Assembly (NCBI GenBank): GCA_040386075.1
Contig: JAZKGE010000019.1
Location: 124,001-188,000, forward strand
DNA length: 64,000 bases
Direction: 5' to 3'
DNA from: UBA4416 sp040386075
GTDB lineage: Bacteria > Bacteroidota > Bacteroidia > B-17B0 > Aurantibacillaceae
Part shown: positions 1 through 7,724 of the stretch, piece after piece
Layout: each line of letters opens with the position of its first letter
How positions within the stretch are numbered: position 1 is the stretch's first letter
Notes under the pieces: generated by a model
Database searches by the model: none
Seen by the model: only the letters and a program-made list of their open reading frames with translations
Told to the model about the DNA's origin: nothing
Position numbers and translations under genes: made by a program

Positions 1-1
1 A

Positions 2-271
2 AAAAGAGATCATTTCAGAAAGCTGATCTCTGCTTCACGTTTCACATTGGAACCCTGCACCGGCACCTATTTTCAGTTATTGAACTATAAAGCGATCTCA
101 GATGAAAAAGACACGGATCTGGCCATTAGATTGACCAAAGAAAAAGGCTTAGCTTCTATTCCAATGTCAGTTTTCTACAGCGATCACAAGCAACAACAAT
201 TACTACGTTTTTGTTTTGCCAAAAAAGATGAGACATTGGAAAGAGCTGCTGAGATATTATGTAAGATTTAA
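2..271 (+). CDS. Aminotransferase, C-terminal fragment (methionine/glutamine-type, YbdL-like)
   Basis: The frame is open from the window edge to the stop at 269-271, so only about 89 C-terminal residues are visible and the true start lies upstream. The visible part has the small-domain features of fold-type I PLP aminotransferases of the methionine aminotransferase/kynurenine transaminase group: a GTYFQLLNY strand, a glycine-alanine-serine-isoleucine-proline turn (GLASIPMSVFY), and a tail RFCFAKKDETLERAAEIL that includes the conserved Arg binding the substrate carboxylate. This is family knowledge; the PLP lysine is outside the window. An omega-amidase-like nitrilase lies at 6093-6872 on the same strand, which supports a transaminase/omega-amidase pair that recycles glutamine while making methionine from its keto acid. 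A TTG at 47 should not be taken as the start. Confidence 0.8.
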   Translation, partial: KRDHFRKLISASRFTLEPCTGTYFQLLNYKAISDEKDTDLAIRLTKEKGLASIPMSVFYSDHKQQQLLRFCFAKKDETLERAAEILCKI

Positions 272-298
272 TCACTACATTTAAAAAATAAATTTTTT

Positions 299-976
299 AT
301 GAGGATCTTTTGTATCATACTATTTTCGATATTACTTGGAGGTAAGATGTATTCACAAGACACGATTTCTTTTTTAAACAAAACCAGCCTCGCCGTTAAA
401 GTAAATGAAATAGGGATCCAGGAAGTAAAGTACCATCGTTTTGATAATGCAGATGGACCTTTATATATTGCCAATAAAAATGAGATAGCTTACATTAAAT
501 TTGCTAACGGACAAGTAGATACCATTCATGCAGCTGCCATACCAAAGCCCATTACTGCTAATGAAGGGTTTAATGGTTATAAACCAATAACAGCTGGTAA
601 CAATTCAAAGATCGAGATCAATGGCAAAAAACTTTCATACAACGGAAAAGCTGTAGGCGAGGCCCGTTTATTTAAAATAATTAACATGGATCCCGTTCCG
701 GCAAAAAGATCGGTACTGTTAAAAGAATATACCACCATGAAAACCTATAAAAAAAGACAGTACCTGTTTGGTTTTGTAGGATTAGGTGCCGCAGTGGCGC
801 TGACTTATGCAGGAGCTGTTGCTTCATTTGTGCTTGAAGCGGATGAATTGCCTTTTGTGATCGGCTTTGGATCAGGAGTTACCATTGGCGTTACAGGCGC
901 CATTATTTCCGGGATCTTTAAGCATAAGCGTTTAAAACAAAAAGTAGAAGTAGCTAAACTTTATAATAATCCATAA
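299..976 (+). CDS. Exported membrane protein, paralog 1 of a four-gene tandem array
   Basis: 225 residues. A signal peptide (about residues 1-20, ending MYSQ) precedes a small conserved N-terminal domain of the pattern QDTI...VKVNEI...EVKYHRFDNADGPLYI...EIAYIKFANG (residues 20-72). A variable linker follows, then two glycine/alanine-rich hydrophobic segments at about 155-178 and 186-207 and a basic tail. The N-terminal pattern is common in uncharacterised Bacteroidota exported proteins; I know of no assigned function. It starts 27 nt after the aminotransferase stop and is the first of four co-oriented homologs (299-3007) that share length, domain order and the QDTI motif, so they are almost certainly products of tandem duplication and probably co-transcribed. 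It could be an envelope stress or scaffolding protein, but that is a guess. Confidence 0.75.
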   Translation: MRIFCIILFSILLGGKMYSQDTISFLNKTSLAVKVNEIGIQEVKYHRFDNADGPLYIANKNEIAYIKFANGQVDTIHAAAIPKPITANEGFNGYKPITAGNNSKIEINGKKLSYNGKAVGEARLFKIINMDPVPAKRSVLLKEYTTMKTYKKRQYLFGFVGLGAAVALTYAGAVASFVLEADELPFVIGFGSGVTIGVTGAIISGIFKHKRLKQKVEVAKLYNNP

Positions 977-986
977 TTCGAATCAA

Positions 987-1664
987 ATGAAAAACAACAT
1001 ACTAAGATCAGTATTATTCTTGGGCTGCTTATTTGCAGGGCTACAGGCTAATGCACAGGATACGATTTATTACAAAGCTTCCAATAGTAATATTGTAGTA
1101 ATAGTTAAAGAAGTTACACAAACCGAAGTAAAGTATAAAAAAGCAGAGATGCCCGATGGCCCAACGTATGTGCTCAATAAAAGTGATATTTCGAAAATAG
1201 TTTATAAGAACGGTTATACCGAAGTTATAAAAGAGCCGGTTGCAGAACCTGCATCCGTTGCCGACCAGCCTTATACTGTAACGTATGTTCCGTCTCCGGT
1301 AAATTTGGAAAAGATCAGTTACGATGATACAAAACGAAGGAACAAATATATGATCAATCTCATCGACAGGCATCCGAATCCGGAACGAAAGCCGGCCTTA
1401 ATGTCAACTTTGTCAGGAATGAAAAAGATGAAAGCCGGTCAGGATGCAACCCGAACTGTAGGAATTGTTTTCGGCGGCGTTACTATTGTTACAGGTGCAT
1501 TTACTGCTTTGTTCTATGCATTTGATTCTAGTGCCGGCGATGCTATTTTACCTGTCCCTGTTGCAGCAGGCGCTATCGCATTGATCTCTACAGCTGCTGC
1601 AATTACATTCAACATCAATTTAAGAAAAAAAAGACACAAGTTTGTTGACCAGTATAATCAATAA
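987..1664 (+). CDS. Exported membrane protein, paralog 2 of the tandem array
   Basis: 225 residues, the same length as its upstream neighbour and 10 nt after it. A signal peptide (cleavage likely after ANA at about 23) is followed by the shared N-terminal motif (QDTIYY...VKEVTQTEVKYKKAEMPDGPTYVLNKSDI.KIVYKNG). A proline-containing linker follows, then an alanine/glycine-rich hairpin of two hydrophobic segments at about 157-178 and 184-207, then RKKRHKFVDQYNQ. The core motif Y-K-x3-x-DGP-x-Y-V is the best preserved part between paralogs; the linkers have diverged completely. Function is unknown. Confidence 0.75.
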   Translation: MKNNILRSVLFLGCLFAGLQANAQDTIYYKASNSNIVVIVKEVTQTEVKYKKAEMPDGPTYVLNKSDISKIVYKNGYTEVIKEPVAEPASVADQPYTVTYVPSPVNLEKISYDDTKRRNKYMINLIDRHPNPERKPALMSTLSGMKKMKAGQDATRTVGIVFGGVTIVTGAFTALFYAFDSSAGDAILPVPVAAGAIALISTAAAITFNINLRKKRHKFVDQYNQ

Positions 1665-2304
1665 ATATTCAGCGCTCCTCTTTCTTATTTTTTTAAGTGC
1701 AATATACTGCGCACAGGATACTATTTTTACAAATTCATCTCAATCTTTATTAGTGCGGGTTTTAGAGATCTCGAAAACGGAAGTATCGTATAAGAATTTT
1801 TTTAATCCGGATGGGATCGTTAGAGTACTTAGCAACGACCAGATCTTAAGGATCGTGTATGAGAATGGAAAAGAAGAATCCCGCTTCCAGCTAAAACAAA
1901 AAACAGCCGGTAGTCCTTCTCCATTAACCATGTTTGTTATTGAAGAAAAATACATTGCATTAAATAATAAAGATATCACGCACAAAGCAGCTTTCAAGAT
2001 CATGATGAAAAAGGATCCGCAAACCAATTCGGAGGAACTGAATGGCGCTTTGATACAGGCAGACAGTAAACAAAACGGGCAAATAGCATTTAATATTATT
2101 GCTCCGGCAGCAGCAGTTGGAGGTATTTATTTTGCCCGCCAGCACAGATACAATACACCACGGGAAAAAATGATCGCCAAAACCTATTTCATCAGCGGAT
2201 TAAGCCTTTGTGTTGTTTCTGTTATTACAGCGCAGATCTATAGATCTTTAAAGAACAAACACATTCGTAAAGCGGCATTATTATACAATAATGAAATGCC
2301 ATAA
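1642..2304 (+). CDS. Exported membrane protein, paralog 3 of the tandem array
   Basis: About 220 residues. It overlaps the end of the previous gene by about 20 nt, and no ATG is available near the start: TTG codons at 1642 and 1645 are the candidates. They precede a hydrophobic signal segment (ALLFLIFLSAIYCAQDTIF), which fits the family. The conserved motif is present in a weaker form (VRVLEISKTEVSYKNFFNPDGIVRVLSNDQILRIVYENG). Two hydrophobic segments near 150-165 and 182-200 end in a basic tail. The overlap suggests translational coupling to paralog 2. Function is unknown. Confidence 0.7.
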   Translation: MLTSIINKYSALLFLIFLSAIYCAQDTIFTNSSQSLLVRVLEISKTEVSYKNFFNPDGIVRVLSNDQILRIVYENGKEESRFQLKQKTAGSPSPLTMFVIEEKYIALNNKDITHKAAFKIMMKKDPQTNSEELNGALIQADSKQNGQIAFNIIAPAAAVGGIYFARQHRYNTPREKMIAKTYFISGLSLCVVSVITAQIYRSLKNKHIRKAALLYNNEMP

Positions 2305-2323
2305 CTTCATCTAAACCTGTCTT

Positions 2324-3007
2324 ATGAAAAACCATTTGATCATTTTATTTTTCTTAACTCAATTACTGACACGCGCCCAGGATACGATCTATAAAAGAAA
2401 TGGTGAAGTGATACCTGCAAAAGTAATGGAGATCACTCCTAAAGAAATTACATATAAAAGATTTGATATGCAGGATGGGCCGCTTTTCATCAATGATAAG
2501 AATGAGATCAAAAAGATCAAATACAACACAGGCTCCATTGATTCGTTTGCTGTTGTTATAAGCCGGCCACCGCAAAAGGCCTATATACATAGTTCGAAGA
2601 ATTACAGCCGGGATATTCCTAATGACCAGATCACAAAAAGCTATAAAAGAGGGCTGTACCATTATCAAGGGCATCGTCTTTCTGATAGGAACGTGCTGTT
2701 TTTGGCAACCGAAAAAAATGCGGTTTGGAAAAACAAAGATCTTGATCTGGCTATCACCGATTCTCATCGCAATAGAGCATTACAATACACGATCGGTTAT
2801 GGCGGTGTTATTTTAGGTGGTGGCAGTCTTATAGCTTCTGCGGTGTTTGAAGAGGCTTTTGAAACAAATACCGCGAGTATCATAGTGGGAACTCTGGGAG
2901 TCGGCATTTTTGTTTCGTCACAGGTCATCTCCTTTCGCTATAAATTACACCGCATAAAACATGCAGATAAAGTAGCCGAAATATTTAATCAATTATCCAA
3001 AAGCTAA
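2324..3007 (+). CDS. Exported membrane protein, paralog 4 of the tandem array
   Basis: 227 residues, 19 nt after paralog 3. A signal peptide ends near LLTRAQ (18). The N-terminal domain is the most canonical of the four (QDTIYKRNGEVIPAKVMEITPKEITYKRFDMQDGPLF..DKNEIKKIKYNTG). A linker and two hydrophobic segments (about 151-170 and 178-202) follow. It ends tail-to-tail with the MORN-repeat gene on the opposite strand with a 4-nt overlap (3004-3007). Function is unknown; the domain resembles what other Bacteroidota proteins carry immediately after a signal peptide. Confidence 0.75.
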   Translation: MKNHLIILFFLTQLLTRAQDTIYKRNGEVIPAKVMEITPKEITYKRFDMQDGPLFINDKNEIKKIKYNTGSIDSFAVVISRPPQKAYIHSSKNYSRDIPNDQITKSYKRGLYHYQGHRLSDRNVLFLATEKNAVWKNKDLDLAITDSHRNRALQYTIGYGGVILGGGSLIASAVFEEAFETNTASIIVGTLGVGIFVSSQVISFRYKLHRIKHADKVAEIFNQLSKS

Positions 3008-6006
3008 AACGAGGGAGTTCCTCCCCAACAACCTCTTCGCTTGGGTCTGTATGTTTTATTTAAGTTCGAGTTAAAATTAACACGGTCTATCACATCGCCA
3101 TTCCTGTATATTGTTTTACGTATCGATAACTCCAGACGCTTCATGTTAAATGCTTTTACCTCGTCTTTGTTATTCATGTCAAAACAAGCACCGTCCTCAA
3201 AATTAATGCCTTCCAGGTCGCCATCATACCACACACCATCTTTCTCAAAATTCACGTAATTACCAATGCGATCCAGTTTTTGCTCCGGAGTATAATACCT
3301 CCATAAGCTGTCTTCCTTACAGTTTATCAATTTACCTGCTGCAACCCTCAGTCCGTTCGCATCATATTTAATAAAATAGCCGCTTCCATTTTTTAAGGTC
3401 TGTTTCCCATTGATATCATAAAAATCTAAAGCAAGAAAATCAAGATCGGCCTTGTCCTGTTTGGTAAAGCAATCATAGCTCAGTTCCAATTCCTGGATAT
3501 ATCCTTCACAACGTTTTTTGCTATTATTATAGTAACCTGTATAAAATCCAGATACTTCTACTGTATCAGCATTATTTGGAAGTATAATGATCGTGTCACA
3601 AAAATTCACTTCATGGATCAACACACCATTAATAGAATAGAATTTCCAGTTTCCATTCAGAGCACCATCTTTGATGTTACCTTCCGATAATAGCTGCCCT
3701 GTTTCATAATAATTTTTAAATCTGCCTTGTACGTTTTGTAGTTCAGGATATTGAGATGAATTAATAGTTTCTATGAAACTTTCGGAGGTCATCAACTCTT
3801 CTCCGATCTTATAAGTGGAGCGATGGCTAAAGAGCATTTCCTCTTTTGCTTTACCATTATCAAAATATTTTATTTTTCTCAATACAGTATCATTCCTGGC
3901 AAACACCTTTTCGCTTGGCAAATGATTTGGAAAATAGTAGATCAATGAATCGCACAATAAGTTATTTTTAAAATTCGCATAACAATATATTCTCCCATTC
4001 TCATAGGCGATGTATTTTCCATGAAGCTTTCCTTTATCGAAATACATGGTTGCTGCCGGGTTTCCTTCGATGTCATATTCTTTGTATTCGCCATCGGGTG
4101 CGCCCATAACCAGGTTGAAATCGATCATCAGTTTGCCGTTGTAAAAATATTCTGCATAATGACCGTCTAATGTGTCGCGCGTGTAATGCGATTCAATTTC
4201 TTTAAATAGCACAATTGGGTCTTTGCTGTATGAGTCATTGTCCTTTGGGTCATACATCTGGTAATGAGTGTAACGTCCATCCCTCATGCCGTTTTTGTAA
4301 GTAAGTTCATTATAGCTGCTTACCTTTTTTGGATGACTAAAAAAGTAGGCTTTTAAGTCAGCAGGTGTTTTTTTTGGATAAGTTGTGTAATCTAATTCCG
4401 CCCAGTCGCCTTCTTTTTTTCCTGCCACGAGCCTTCCTAAACACAGGTCATCTGTAAGGCCGGTGTAGCCGGTATGTTTAACATCTTTAGGCCAGTTCTT
4501 ATGTTTGGCCACGTCCGAAAAGTAATACATACCGTTTAATGCAGTATCGTTTTTATAATAAGTTTCTTTTGTTGGGAACCATACAAAATTATCTGTCGTC
4601 AGCTCATCTACATGCCTGTTGTGAGTATCATATCTGCCATAGAAGCCTGGAATTTCCTTATTAATGATGTAGGAATTTTTAGTATAAGGTCTGGTTTTAA
4701 ATCTATTAGCAGCTTCTACTTTGTCGTTTATAAATACTACTTCCGTTTTCTTTTCATAATGTGTACGTGAACCATAGTTCCTGCCATTCATGTAAATTTT
4801 TTTGTTAATAGTATCGATCCTGTTAAAAGTAAGGTTGTCCTCTTTATATCTTGAGAAATAGGGAGAGTTATTATCCTTCTCAAAAGCAAATTTATATTTC
4901 GGGATGTAGTAGATCTCCGTTTTGGTTTTATAAGGGATATATTCTGATACTAATACAGGAACAATACTCGAATCAATGATCTTGTTTGGATTTAAAAAGT
5001 AACTATCATTATATATGGTATCTACCTTGATCACTTTTCTTTTTCTGAACAAGGGTTTCTTTCCATATTTTTTCAGGTAATCTCGATGTCTTGTCCGGTA
5101 TAAAAACCCATCCTCATAAAAAAACTGGTCATATACAGGATTATGAGATCTGTTATATGAATAGGTCATTACTTTTTGATGATCATTAATAGATTTAATG
5201 GTAACATATTTAATAGTGTTTATCCCTTTATAATAGTAACTGATACCAATGCTATCATACGGTTGTACTTCTCCATCCTTGTATTTCAGGTCAATAGTAA
5301 GTGTATCATTCCTGTATTCCCGGTAAAAGGTATTGGCTTTGTTTTGCCTGAGACTCAATAGGTCAACGCCTTTATCATAGCAGGATGTAAGTCGGTTAGA
5401 AAAGTATCGGGAACTAACATCATATTCCCTATATACTTTCCCATTGCTGTAATAGAATATGGTATCACATGCATCTCCGTCGCAATATTTCTCTTTAAAG
5501 TAGATCTTGCCCGTAGGACCGCAACGTGTACGATAACCTTCTTTGATGCCGTTTTTATAAGTTATGAATTCAGTGGCCGGTTTTCCGGCATCTGCCGTTG
5601 ACCAAACGCCTGATTTCTGACCATTTAAAAAGTTGCCTTTTATTTCTTCTTCAGGTAAGTGGCTTTGTTTTCCTTTATCGTTTACCTCATAGTTGTAAAA
5701 AACGGCAGGACCTTGAGTCTGATTATTTTTGATCGTAAAGATCCCTTTTACAATAGCAGTGTCTGTAAGTACATGCTTTTTCTTCTTTTTAAGGCTGAAT
5801 TTTTCTTTGAAGTTGTAGTTGGCAAAGGCAACATAATCACCATCAGGTATTTTATACCCTACCAACAAAATATCTTCCGAGTCATCAATCCGGAAAGGGT
5901 AGACATTATATTCTTTTCCTTTATAAATGTATTTCCCAACTGTTTGCGAAACAGCAGTTAAATGTATCAATACGATCAAGCAGAAGTAAAAGGTTTGTTT
6001 TATCAT
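3004..6006 (-). CDS. Large exported MORN-repeat (MORN_2/YwqK-like) protein
   Basis: 1000 residues with a signal peptide (MIKQTFYFCLIVLIHLTAVSQ). The rest is built of degenerate MORN_2-type units, recognisable as YxxG-x(K/R)-xG-xYxxY and NGxxxG-x-W patterns, for example LNGQKSGVWS near residue 130, NGMRDGRYTHY near 575, GAPDGEYKEYD, KGKLHGKYIAYENG, and ETGQLLSEG..DGALNGNWKFY in the C-terminal third. Such repeats form extended beta-meander surfaces and are frequent in Bacteroidota secreted proteins, including the so-called YwqK antitoxin family. No enzymatic motif or T9SS sorting domain is visible; the C-terminus (RRGCWGGTPSF) is unusual, with a Cys and two Trp-Gly turns. It overlaps the divergent-family paralog array tail-to-tail and sits between the aminotransferase and the omega-amidase gene. 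Confidence 0.8.
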   Translation of the reverse strand: MIKQTFYFCLIVLIHLTAVSQTVGKYIYKGKEYNVYPFRIDDSEDILLVGYKIPDGDYVAFANYNFKEKFSLKKKKKHVLTDTAIVKGIFTIKNNQTQGPAVFYNYEVNDKGKQSHLPEEEIKGNFLNGQKSGVWSTADAGKPATEFITYKNGIKEGYRTRCGPTGKIYFKEKYCDGDACDTIFYYSNGKVYREYDVSSRYFSNRLTSCYDKGVDLLSLRQNKANTFYREYRNDTLTIDLKYKDGEVQPYDSIGISYYYKGINTIKYVTIKSINDHQKVMTYSYNRSHNPVYDQFFYEDGFLYRTRHRDYLKKYGKKPLFRKRKVIKVDTIYNDSYFLNPNKIIDSSIVPVLVSEYIPYKTKTEIYYIPKYKFAFEKDNNSPYFSRYKEDNLTFNRIDTINKKIYMNGRNYGSRTHYEKKTEVVFINDKVEAANRFKTRPYTKNSYIINKEIPGFYGRYDTHNRHVDELTTDNFVWFPTKETYYKNDTALNGMYYFSDVAKHKNWPKDVKHTGYTGLTDDLCLGRLVAGKKEGDWAELDYTTYPKKTPADLKAYFFSHPKKVSSYNELTYKNGMRDGRYTHYQMYDPKDNDSYSKDPIVLFKEIESHYTRDTLDGHYAEYFYNGKLMIDFNLVMGAPDGEYKEYDIEGNPAATMYFDKGKLHGKYIAYENGRIYCYANFKNNLLCDSLIYYFPNHLPSEKVFARNDTVLRKIKYFDNGKAKEEMLFSHRSTYKIGEELMTSESFIETINSSQYPELQNVQGRFKNYYETGQLLSEGNIKDGALNGNWKFYSINGVLIHEVNFCDTIIILPNNADTVEVSGFYTGYYNNSKKRCEGYIQELELSYDCFTKQDKADLDFLALDFYDINGKQTLKNGSGYFIKYDANGLRVAAGKLINCKEDSLWRYYTPEQKLDRIGNYVNFEKDGVWYDGDLEGINFEDGACFDMNNKDEVKAFNMKRLELSIRKTIYRNGDVIDRVNFNSNLNKTYRPKRRGCWGGTPSF

Positions 6007-6092
6007 AAACCGGTATTAATATATTTATACTAATTTAATTATTTTTATCTGTATATTCAATAGACGTTATTTGATACACATTCCATAATTAT

Positions 6093-6872
6093 ATGAACGC
6101 AATAAGTATAACAACGATACAAACAAATTTATATTGGGAAGACCCTGATAAAAATCTCACTCATTTTACTGAGAAACTCAACCTTATTAAAGAGCCAACG
6201 GATATTATTGTATTACCCGAAATGTTTACAACAGGGTTTACCATGAACCCGGCGGTGATGGCTGAAGCACATGAGGGAAACGGATTACAATGGATGATTG
6301 AGAAAGCAAAAGAAAAAAGCTGTGCAGTTACTGGAAGTATATCTGTTAAAGAAGAAAATAAATTTTATAACCGATTATATTGGGTAATGCCGGATGGTAC
6401 CTACAAGTATTATGACAAGCGTCATTTATTTCAAATGGGAAATGAACATAAGCATTACACGGCAGGCACTCAAAAACTAATGGTTGAGTATAAAGGCTGG
6501 AAGATCTGTCCGCTCATCTGTTACGATCTGCGTTTTCCTGTGTGGAGCAGAAACAGAAAGGAGAACAGCTATGATCTTCTATTATATGTTGCCAACTGGC
6601 CCGAAGCACGAACATATCCATGGAAACAATTACTGATTGCTCGCGCTATCGAAAACCAAAGCTATGTAGTTGGCGTTAATCGGATTGGTAACGATGGTAA
6701 TAATGTTGCACATTGTGGCGATTCGGCCATTATTAACCCGAGAGGCGAAGTGATCAGCAAGCCAAACACAAGCCTGGATGTTATAGAAACTGTAAGCCTC
6801 TCTGCGACTTATTTAGAGGAATTCAGAAAATTATTTCCGGTAATGATGGATGGAGATGAATTTACTGTTTGA
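6093..6872 (+). CDS. Nitrilase-superfamily omega-amidase (YafV/Nit2-like)
   Basis: 259 residues, full family length. The catalytic triad is visible: Glu43 in LPEMFTTGF, Lys109 in DKRHLF, and nucleophile Cys143 in PLICYDLRFP. The first motif with TTGF and the DLRFP context are typical of the omega-amidase branch (YafV/Nit2), which hydrolyses alpha-ketoglutaramate and related omega-amides; this is family knowledge. Its likely partner is the glutamine/methionine transaminase whose 3' end is at 2-271, the pair having been proposed to close methionine salvage in bacteria. The gene is cytoplasmic (no signal peptide). It follows a 86-nt gap after the divergent MORN gene, so it has its own promoter. 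The ATG start gives the expected N-terminus beginning with the first beta strand. Confidence 0.88.
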   Translation: MNAISITTIQTNLYWEDPDKNLTHFTEKLNLIKEPTDIIVLPEMFTTGFTMNPAVMAEAHEGNGLQWMIEKAKEKSCAVTGSISVKEENKFYNRLYWVMPDGTYKYYDKRHLFQMGNEHKHYTAGTQKLMVEYKGWKICPLICYDLRFPVWSRNRKENSYDLLLYVANWPEARTYPWKQLLIARAIENQSYVVGVNRIGNDGNNVAHCGDSAIINPRGEVISKPNTSLDVIETVSLSATYLEEFRKLFPVMMDGDEFTV

Positions 6873-6881
6873 TGTGTAGCA

Positions 6882-7457
6882 CTACAATACTACTTCATGT
6901 GCGTGGCGCCCGTCTTTAATAAATGTGATAGCGTTATAATGTTTTTCTAAAGGAACGTAGTGGCCATGTTGTTTTGCAAAATGTTTCAATCCCTCATGGC
7001 AGATCTCGTCCCAGCTATATAGATTAAGGGTCCATCCATCTTCAATAAAGCCTTGTACATCATATAAAAACCCTTTCTCTTCATGAAATCCTTTGCCATC
7101 GCCGGTGCACAGCACAATAGTGCCCGGATTATTTTTATATTTTCGGCAATGCCTGTACATAGATAATTGCATGGCCTGGTCAACAGTTTCGTTTTCACCA
7201 CTTTCTGAACGGGGTATTAGTTGTAAGTCGACGCCTTTATTTGTCATACTTTTAAAAATATCTTCCATTTCAACAGGGCCACTTCCTGCCCAAACCATTT
7301 CATCAAACTCCATGCTGCCATGTGTAATCAGGAATAAAAAATGATTGAAAGCTATTCTTAGAGACAGACTATCTTCATTTCTTGCTTTTGCAGCTTCCTG
7401 TCCGCCAATATAAATATTGGAGTTATCAACGTATATACATACGGGTCCTTTTCGCAT
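6882..7457 (-). CDS. NYN-domain protein (PIN-like RNase family, LabA/DUF88)
   Basis: 191 residues. N-terminal VCIYVDNSNIYIGG carries the family's first acidic residue (Asp11) with the DNSN signature. Further conserved acidic positions are Asp93 in ETVDQAM and Asp120 in LCTGDGKGF, giving the usual NYN/PIN metal site. NYN proteins are predicted or shown ribonucleases; the target here is unknown. It begins 1 nt after the stop of the SemiSWEET gene and is the last gene of an apparent three-gene operon catalase - SemiSWEET - NYN (9.9 to 6.9 kb, minus strand). The C-terminal ~50 residues extend beyond the core fold and are not recognised. Confidence 0.8.
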   Translation of the reverse strand: MRKGPVCIYVDNSNIYIGGQEAAKARNEDSLSLRIAFNHFLFLITHGSMEFDEMVWAGSGPVEMEDIFKSMTNKGVDLQLIPRSESGENETVDQAMQLSMYRHCRKYKNNPGTIVLCTGDGKGFHEEKGFLYDVQGFIEDGWTLNLYSWDEICHEGLKHFAKQHGHYVPLEKHYNAITFIKDGRHAHEVVL

Positions 7458-7458
7458 A

Positions 7459-7719
7459 TCATTTGGTTTTATATTTTAAACTTAAAATAACAGTAATAAG
7501 ATTGATCATCAATGAAAATCCATTTGAAATGATAATGATCCAGTCCTCTTTTAAGAAGCCATACCAGATCCATAATACCAAACCAATAAACAGAACAGCC
7601 ATCATTCCCAGAGAAATATTCTCAGATTTCTTTTCTTTGATCAGTTTTATGAGTTGCGGTATTAAAGAAGTTGCTGTAAATACGCTTGCCGAAACACCTA
7701 TTATTCCTGTAAGATTCAT
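7459..7719 (-). CDS. SemiSWEET-type (PQ-loop) small transporter
   Basis: 86 residues forming one three-helix bundle, the size of bacterial SemiSWEETs that dimerise to transport sugars. The proline-glutamine pair that defines the family is Pro21-Gln22 in SLIPQLIKLIKEKKSENIS, followed by helix 2 (MMAVLFIGLVLWIWYGF) and helix 3 (WIIIISNGFSLMINLITVILSL). It starts 5 nt after the catalase stop and ends 1 nt before the NYN gene, so it is very probably co-transcribed with both. Substrate cannot be read from sequence. Confidence 0.88.
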   Translation of the reverse strand: MNLTGIIGVSASVFTATSLIPQLIKLIKEKKSENISLGMMAVLFIGLVLWIWYGFLKEDWIIIISNGFSLMINLITVILSLKYKTK

Positions 7720-7724
7720 ACACT

